DNA from: Candidatus Zixiibacteriota bacterium
GTDB taxonomy: Bacteria; Zixibacteria; MSB-5A5; GN15; FEB-12
Length of the DNA: 7,661 nt
Direction of reading: 5' to 3'
Assembly (NCBI GenBank): GCA_022564135.1
Contig: JADFLZ010000092.1
Location: 1-7,661, forward strand
Numbering within the stretch: the first letter of the stretch is position 1; each line of letters begins with the position of its first letter. Of this stretch, positions 6,654 through 7,661 are shown piece after piece. The notes under the pieces were generated by a model. The model made no database searches. It saw nothing but the letters and a program-made list of their open reading frames with translations, and had not been told where the DNA came from. Position numbers and translations under genes: made by a program.

Positions 6654-7505
6654 ATGCCCAAGAATAATCAATCGAAATTAATAAAGAATCTAATGCGCTC
6701 GCCCGCCTACAGACTGGCTTTTCATGACAATGAATTTATGTCCGAAGAGTTCAACCGTCCGGTCAGACTGCAGCTTGAACTCTTAAAAACAGAAATGCGA
6801 CTTAGAGAAGAAAAGATTGTTTCAACTATAGTTACCTTTGGAGGAACCAGGATACTTGAGCCTGTCAAAGCAAGAGCCAAAGTCAGACGGATAGAGCAAA
6901 GGCTAAAAAAGTCTCCACAGGATAAGTCATTAAAGCTGCTGCTGACCAGAGCCAGGAAAGTAGCAGTGAAGTCTCGTTTTTATGACGAAGCTCGCGAATT
7001 CGCCCGGCTGGTTTCGTCTGAATCGCAAAATCACCAGAGCCGCGAATTTGTAATGGTCACAGGCGGCGGGCCGGGTATAATGGAAGCTTCCAATCGCGGT
7101 GCGCACGACGTTGGTGCCAAGTCTATCGGTCTGAATATTACCCTGCCGGAAGAGCAGGAGCCGAACGCCTATATCTCCGAAGAACTATGTTTTCAGTTTC
7201 ATTATTTTGCGCTGAGAAAGATGCACTTTCTACTCAGAGCCAAAGCACTGGTAGCTTTTCCCGGCGGCTTCGGGACACTGGATGAACTTTTTGAAGCTCT
7301 GACGCTGCTGCAAACGCGCAAGATAACCGATTTGCCTATTATATTATTCGGTGAAACATATTGGAAGAAAGTCATTAATTTTCGCTATCTGGTCGAGGAA
7401 GGCACCATCGACGAAAAGGATCTGAAACTGTTCGTATTTGCAGACAAAGCTGCCGATGCCTGGAATTATATCAAGACTTACTACCAGTCCCGGGGCGAAA
7501 TTTAG
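6654..7505 (+). CDS. LOG family protein (nucleoside-monophosphate phosphoribohydrolase-like)
   Basis: The 283-residue protein has a Rossmann-like LOG (lysine-decarboxylase-like) core. VTFGGTR (60-66) is the first strand and nucleotide loop, VTGGGPGIMEASNRGA (135-150) the glycine-rich phosphate loop, LRKM (187-190) carries the conserved Arg-Lys pair, and PGGFGTLDE (203-211) is the signature motif with catalytic E211. Family members cleave the N-glycosidic bond of nucleoside 5'-monophosphates; plant and some bacterial members release cytokinin bases, while others act in purine salvage. The core is longer than the minimal LOG protein of about 190 residues. It has an N-terminal extension of about 55 residues and a Lys/Arg-rich helical insertion at about 67-110 ending in SRFYDEAREFARLVS, as in longer bacterial homologues. 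There is no signal peptide. AGGATGAG at 6641-6648 supports ATG 6654. It lies 86 bases after pfkA with no terminator between and only a weak promoter-like match, so co-transcription is likely. The exact substrate is unknown, and lysine decarboxylase is an old misannotation. Confidence 0.92.
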   Translation: MPKNNQSKLIKNLMRSPAYRLAFHDNEFMSEEFNRPVRLQLELLKTEMRLREEKIVSTIVTFGGTRILEPVKARAKVRRIEQRLKKSPQDKSLKLLLTRARKVAVKSRFYDEAREFARLVSSESQNHQSREFVMVTGGGPGIMEASNRGAHDVGAKSIGLNITLPEEQEPNAYISEELCFQFHYFALRKMHFLLRAKALVAFPGGFGTLDELFEALTLLQTRKITDLPIILFGETYWKKVINFRYLVEEGTIDEKDLKLFVFADKAADAWNYIKTYYQSRGEI

Positions 7506-7512
7506 AAAATAA

Positions 7513-7543
7513 AAAAACCGGACTCGGTTTGAGTCCGGTTTTT
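7513..7543. terminator. Bidirectional rho-independent terminator
   Basis: A perfect 13-base-pair stem (AAAAACCGGACTC at 7513-7525, GAGTCCGGTTTTT at 7531-7543) encloses the loop GGTTT. It begins seven bases after the LOG-gene stop. Five Ts follow the GC core on the plus strand and seven on the minus strand (7511-7517 are all A), so it can stop both convergent transcripts and looks slightly better for the minus-strand gene. Confidence 0.93.
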
Positions 7544-7564
7544 AATTTCAACTAAATCAACAGC

Positions 7565-7661
7565 TTAGAATTTCGAGTATTCTTTTTCTGAATTCTTGGC
7601 CGCTTTAATTTGCCTGAGAACTTCTTTGAAATGAGCCTTGCTCATGTCATTGATAGCGGCT
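7565..7661 (-). CDS. C-terminal end of an unidentified protein (partial)
   Basis: A minus-strand reading frame enters from the right edge and ends at TAA 7565-7567, giving 32 complete codons including the stop, that is 31 residues. The end is Lys/Glu-rich and probably helical (residues include HFKEVLRQIKAAK, then KEYSKF at the terminus). It converges on the LOG gene and stops 22 bases before the T-rich side of the shared terminator, which is the main reason to believe it is real. Nothing in the 31 residues identifies a family. An internal ATG at 7643-7645 would give only 26 residues and has no ribosome site, so a longer gene continuing outside the window is more likely. Confidence 0.6.
   Translation of the reverse strand, partial: AAINDMSKAHFKEVLRQIKAAKNSEKEYSKF

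Noticed and set aside
6434..6661. Minus-strand open frame of 75 codons bridging pfkA and the LOG gene
   Set aside because: It is mostly antisense to the pfkA C-terminus, lacks a ribosome site and has no family features.
6644..6667. Seven-codon ORF starting in the LOG-gene ribosome site
   Set aside because: The ATG arises from the AGGATGAG sequence itself; it is too short and overlaps the real start, with nothing to suggest a leader peptide.
1..7661. Mobile element, CRISPR array, defence system or new gene cluster
   Set aside because: No transposase, integrase, long terminal repeats, regular spacer-repeat pattern or unknown multi-gene cassette is visible; the complete genes fall in recognised families.

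Overview
The window looks like ordinary chromosomal housekeeping DNA from a Gram-negative-type bacterium. Two genes carry Sec signal peptides on M16 metallopeptidase-like proteins. The others encode a long bacterial-type alpha-glucan phosphorylase, a phosphofructokinase of the Gly/Lys mixed-signature group, and a LOG-family protein. Base composition is moderately AT-rich by eye and coding density is high. The combination would suit an uncultivated lineage near the FCB superphylum (a Zixibacteria-like organism is one guess), but this is weak inference and no taxonomic marker gene is present. I see no mobile element, CRISPR array, tRNA, rRNA, defence system or phage gene.

Layout. Positions 1-894 (minus) hold the first 298 residues of an exported M16-family protein that has lost the zinc-binding motif. 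Just upstream of it, 913-2418 (minus) encodes a complete exported M16 peptidase with an intact HMFEH site. The two genes are 18 bases apart and share a promoter candidate at 2455-2482, so they probably form an operon for a catalytic/non-catalytic heterodimer. Positions 2573-5137 (minus) encode glucan phosphorylase GlgP. A 236-base divergent intergenic region (5138-5373), rich in short inverted and direct repeats, separates glgP from pfkA (5374-6567, plus). The LOG-family gene follows at 6654-7505 (plus), 86 bases after pfkA, probably in the same transcript. A strong two-way terminator (7513-7543) separates it from the convergent C-terminal end of another gene (7565-7661, minus).

How the genes fit together. 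GlgP releases glucose-1-phosphate from glycogen or other alpha-glucans. After isomerisation to fructose-6-phosphate this feeds PfkA, so the divergent pair links storage-glucan breakdown to the committed step of glycolysis, and the shared intergenic region is a natural place for joint control. The M16 pair belongs to envelope or periplasmic proteolysis and appears unrelated. The LOG protein probably acts on nucleoside monophosphates.

I found no convincing new biological system. The most useful second-look items are the palindrome over a TATAAT box between glgP and pfkA, the catalytically dead M16 partner, the mixed phosphoryl-donor signature of the PFK, and the absence of Shine-Dalgarno sequences in front of glgP and pfkA when the other genes have clear ones.
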